A stretch of DNA of 64,000 nt, taken from positions 1,116,001 to 1,180,000 of the forward strand of contig CAWGVZ010000015.1 of assembly GCA_963826035.1 (NCBI GenBank). Direction: 5' to 3'. The position numbers and the translations under genes are program-made. The notes below the pieces were generated by a model. That model had not been told where the DNA came from. It ran no database searches and saw only the letters and a program-made list of their open reading frames with translations. This stretch comes from Actinophytocola sp963826035. GTDB taxonomy: Bacteria > Actinomycetota > Actinomycetes > Mycobacteriales > Pseudonocardiaceae. Shown here piece by piece: positions 61,939-64,000 of this stretch; positions within the stretch are counted from its first letter, which is position 1, and each line of letters opens with the position of its first letter.

Positions 61939-62595
61939 CTACGGCGCGCCGATGCGGCTGGGCGGCCAGTAGGTCGCGAAGGCCTTGCCGATGATCCACG
62001 CGCGCGGGACCGGGCCCCAGAAGCGGCTGTCGTTGGAGTTGTCGCGGTTGTCGCCCATGAGGAAGTACTCGCCCCGGCCGACGACGATCGGGTCGAGGTT
62101 GCAGGCCGGGTCCGAGCACGCATTGGCGAACGGCTCCGACGCGCGCCGTCCGTTGCGGATGACGTGCCCGTCGCGGATCTCGATGCGGTCGCCGGGCAGT
62201 CCGACGAGGCGCTTGATGAACGTGTGCTCGGCGCGCTCGGCGGTCGGATGCGAGCACGACTGCGTGCTCCGCGGGCCGAAGTCGTAGGACGGCCCCTCGC
62301 CGACCGTGCCGCACTGGCCGCCCTCGCCGTCGGCCTCGGCACCGCTCGGCGGGCGGAAGACCGTGATGTCGCCGAGCTTGGGCTCCGAGCCGAGCGTGTG
62401 CGAGATGCGATCGACGAGCACGCGCTGGCCGGGCTCGAGCGCGGGCAGCATCGACTCGGACGGGATGACGTACGGCTTGAGGGCGTACGCCTGGATCGCG
62501 AGGGCGAAGAACAGGGCGCCGGCGACGATCCCGACGAGCTCGAGCTTCGAGCCGGACCGGCGCCGAGTGCGCTTCGAGCGCCGGTGAGTTGGCAC
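61939..62595 (-). CDS. lepB: Signal peptidase I
   Basis: The 218-residue protein has one N-terminal membrane helix (LVGIVAGALFFALAIQAYAL) and all SPase I boxes: PSESMLPAL with the serine nucleophile (Ser48), HTFIKRLVGLPGD with the general-base lysine (Lys128), and MGDNRDNSNDSRFWGPV. A 30-residue insert with two cysteines (GGQCGTVGEG and SCSHPTAE) sits between the boxes. It cleaves signal peptides from exported proteins outside the membrane. Confidence 0.94.
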   Translation of the reverse strand: MPTHRRSKRTRRRSGSKLELVGIVAGALFFALAIQAYALKPYVIPSESMLPALEPGQRVLVDRISHTLGSEPKLGDITVFRPPSGAEADGEGGQCGTVGEGPSYDFGPRSTQSCSHPTAERAEHTFIKRLVGLPGDRIEIRDGHVIRNGRRASEPFANACSDPACNLDPIVVGRGEYFLMGDNRDNSNDSRFWGPVPRAWIIGKAFATYWPPSRIGAP

Positions 62596-62663
62596 GCGAT
62601 CGAGGGTAGCGACACGGGCGAGCGGGCTCGCCGGGACGCCGGACAGATACCGTTGCGCTGACC

Positions 62664-64000
62664 GTGAGCGATGCAGCCGAGGGACGTGTTGAGATGAGCG
62701 GTGTCGAAGGACAGCTGTGGGGTGGCGAGACGACGAAGGCCGTGGCGAACTTCCCGGTCTCGGGGGAGCGCGTGCCGGTCAGGGTCGTGCGCTGGCTTGC
62801 CGCGATCAAGGGAGCCGCCGCGCGCGTCAACGCGCAGCTCGGCAAGCTCGACCCGGAGCTCGCGGAGCGCATCGCCGTCGCCGCGGACGCGGTCGCCGCC
62901 GGCGATCACGACGACCAGTTCCCGATCGACGTCTTCCAGACCGGCTCGGGCACGTCGACGAACATGAACGCCAACGAGGTCATCGCGACGCTCGCCGGCG
63001 AGGGCGCGCACCCCAACGACCACGTCAACATGGGGCAGTCCTCCAACGACGTCTTCCCGAGCGCGGTCCACCTCGCCGCGCTCGACGAGGCGACCAACCG
63101 GCTGCTGCCGGCGCTCGCCACGCTCGAGGCGGCGTTCGCCGCGAAGGCGACGGAGTTCGAGGACGTCGTCAAGGCGGGGCGCACGCACCTCATGGACGCC
63201 GTGCCCGTCACGCTCGGCCAGGAGTTCGCCGGCTACGCGGCGCAGATCCGCCTCGGCGGGCGGCGCGTGCGCAACGCGCTGCCGCAGGTCGCGCAGATCC
63301 CGCTCGGCGGGACGGCCGTCGGCAACGGCCTCAACACGCACCCGGACTTCGCGGAGAAGATCCGGGAGCTGCTGAGCGAGGCCAGCGGCTTGACGATCTC
63401 GCCGCCCGAGGACCCCTTCGAGGCGCAGGCCAACCGCGACGCGCTCGTCGAGCTGTCGGGCGCGCTGAAGGTCGTGGCCGTCTCGCTCACGAAGATCGCG
63501 ATGGACCTCGCGCTCATGGGCTCCGGCCCGCGTGCGGGGATCGGCGAGGTCTTCCTGCCCGAGCTGCAGAAGGGCTCGTCGATCATGCCCGGGAAGGTCA
63601 ACCCGGTCATCCCCGAGGTCGTCATGCAGGTCGGCGCGCAGGTCGTCGGCAACGACACGGCGATCACGATCGGTGGGCTGCAAGGCAACTTCGAGCTCAA
63701 CGTGCGCATCCCGCTCATCGCGCGCAACCTGCTGCAGTCGATCCACCTGCTGACGACGACCAGTGAGCTGTTTGCCGCGCGCTGCGTATCTGGGATCGAG
63801 GCGAACCTCGCCGGCTGCGAGCGCTCGTCGCAGTCGACGCTCGCGGCGGCAACGGCACTCAATCCATACATCGGCTACGACAAGGGAGCGGCGATCGTGA
63901 AGGAAGCGGCCTCATCGGGACGCATGCTGCGCGAAGTCGCGCTGGAGCACGGCGTCGACGCCGAGACCTACGACACCGCGATGGACCTGCGCAAGATGGC
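62664..64000 (+). CDS. fumC: Fumarate hydratase, class II (3' end outside window)
   Basis: Reading begins at GTG 62664 (VSDAAEGRVEMSGVEGQLWG), preferred to ATG 62694 because the family has a strand before LWGxxT. It runs beyond the window. Fumarase/aspartase signatures: GSGTSTNMNANEVI, GQSSNDVFPSAVHLAAL, RTHLMDAVPVTLGQEF, and GSSIMPGKVNPVIPE (substrate-binding loop). Catalyses fumarate to malate in the TCA cycle. About 445 of the usual 460 residues are present. Confidence 0.94.
   Translation, partial: MSDAAEGRVEMSGVEGQLWGGETTKAVANFPVSGERVPVRVVRWLAAIKGAAARVNAQLGKLDPELAERIAVAADAVAAGDHDDQFPIDVFQTGSGTSTNMNANEVIATLAGEGAHPNDHVNMGQSSNDVFPSAVHLAALDEATNRLLPALATLEAAFAAKATEFEDVVKAGRTHLMDAVPVTLGQEFAGYAAQIRLGGRRVRNALPQVAQIPLGGTAVGNGLNTHPDFAEKIRELLSEASGLTISPPEDPFEAQANRDALVELSGALKVVAVSLTKIAMDLALMGSGPRAGIGEVFLPELQKGSSIMPGKVNPVIPEVVMQVGAQVVGNDTAITIGGLQGNFELNVRIPLIARNLLQSIHLLTTTSELFAARCVSGIEANLAGCERSSQSTLAAATALNPYIGYDKGAAIVKEAASSGRMLREVALEHGVDAETYDTAMDLRKM

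Noticed and set aside
61422..63746. 774-residue minus-strand frame
   Set aside because: It is antisense to fumC and lepB in different frames with low-complexity Arg/Ser content.
1..64000. CRISPR arrays, tRNA and rRNA genes
   Set aside because: No regularly spaced repeat array and no convincing cloverleaf with a GGTTCRA T-arm was seen in either strand on reading.

Overview
This window reads as three pieces of DNA that do not obviously belong to one genome. Positions 1 to about 34,830 look like a high-GC filamentous actinomycete, most likely Pseudonocardiales. That is an inference from the gene families: NRPS genes, a cluster of GAF-ANTAR proteins, MerR and MarR regulators, many GTG starts, and GGGTAC-type stress promoters. 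Positions about 34,830 to 38,297 hold part of a secreted M36 metalloprotease with a P-domain and DUF11 repeats, fused in frame to a truncated sugar-binding lipoprotein. Positions about 38,298 to 64,000 are still richer in GC and look like a Thermoleophilia (Solirubrobacterales-type) actinobacterium. The simplest explanation is a chimeric contig. Real recombination cannot be excluded by reading alone.

Region 1 (1-6,015) is the edge of a nonribosomal peptide cluster: a C-A-T module, an alanine racemase-type enzyme, a free-standing condensation protein and a three-part regulator, with the first three translationally coupled. 6,061-7,239 is a graveyard of a molybdenum hydroxylase and an alcohol dehydrogenase. 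7,317-25,471 looks like a stress and energy island: glyoxalase-fold protein, MarR/MFS pair, phosphoketolase and acetate kinase, a pyruvate oxidase-like ThDP enzyme, an STAS protein, a MerR regulator, a flavodoxin-fold reductase, a calcium/cation exchanger, five GAF-ANTAR genes (three intact, two broken), two related small basic proteins and a drug exporter. Several of these genes have GGGTAC elements upstream that resemble actinobacterial SigB/SigF-type promoters.

25,472-34,830 carries secreted proteins, including a Tat-exported PhoD phosphatase with a repeat-rich partner. It also holds a 170-bp MITE-like element with perfect 15-bp ends, and the start of an arabinoside-use locus (LacI regulator, GH51 arabinofuranosidase, sugar-binding lipoprotein). 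The permease genes expected next are missing because the junction falls there.

Region 3 starts with a lone IS3-type OrfA. It then holds mostly ordinary genes: half-size TauE/SafE exporters, trehalose-phosphatase, DUF554, a glycosyltransferase, ArsR/SRPBCC, PolX, a dolichol-phosphate-mannose synthase-like enzyme, thioredoxin, HD-GYP, MATE, signal peptidase I and class II fumarase. The most unusual locus is 50,757-55,816. It is one minus-strand series of two MerR regulators with degraded cobalamin-type domains, a zinc-ribbon/PAS protein, a MarR regulator and an isoleucyl-tRNA synthetase paralogue that has lost both the HIGH and KMSKS signatures.

Frameshifts are frequent in all three pieces, so some genes called broken here may be intact in the organism and broken only in this sequence.
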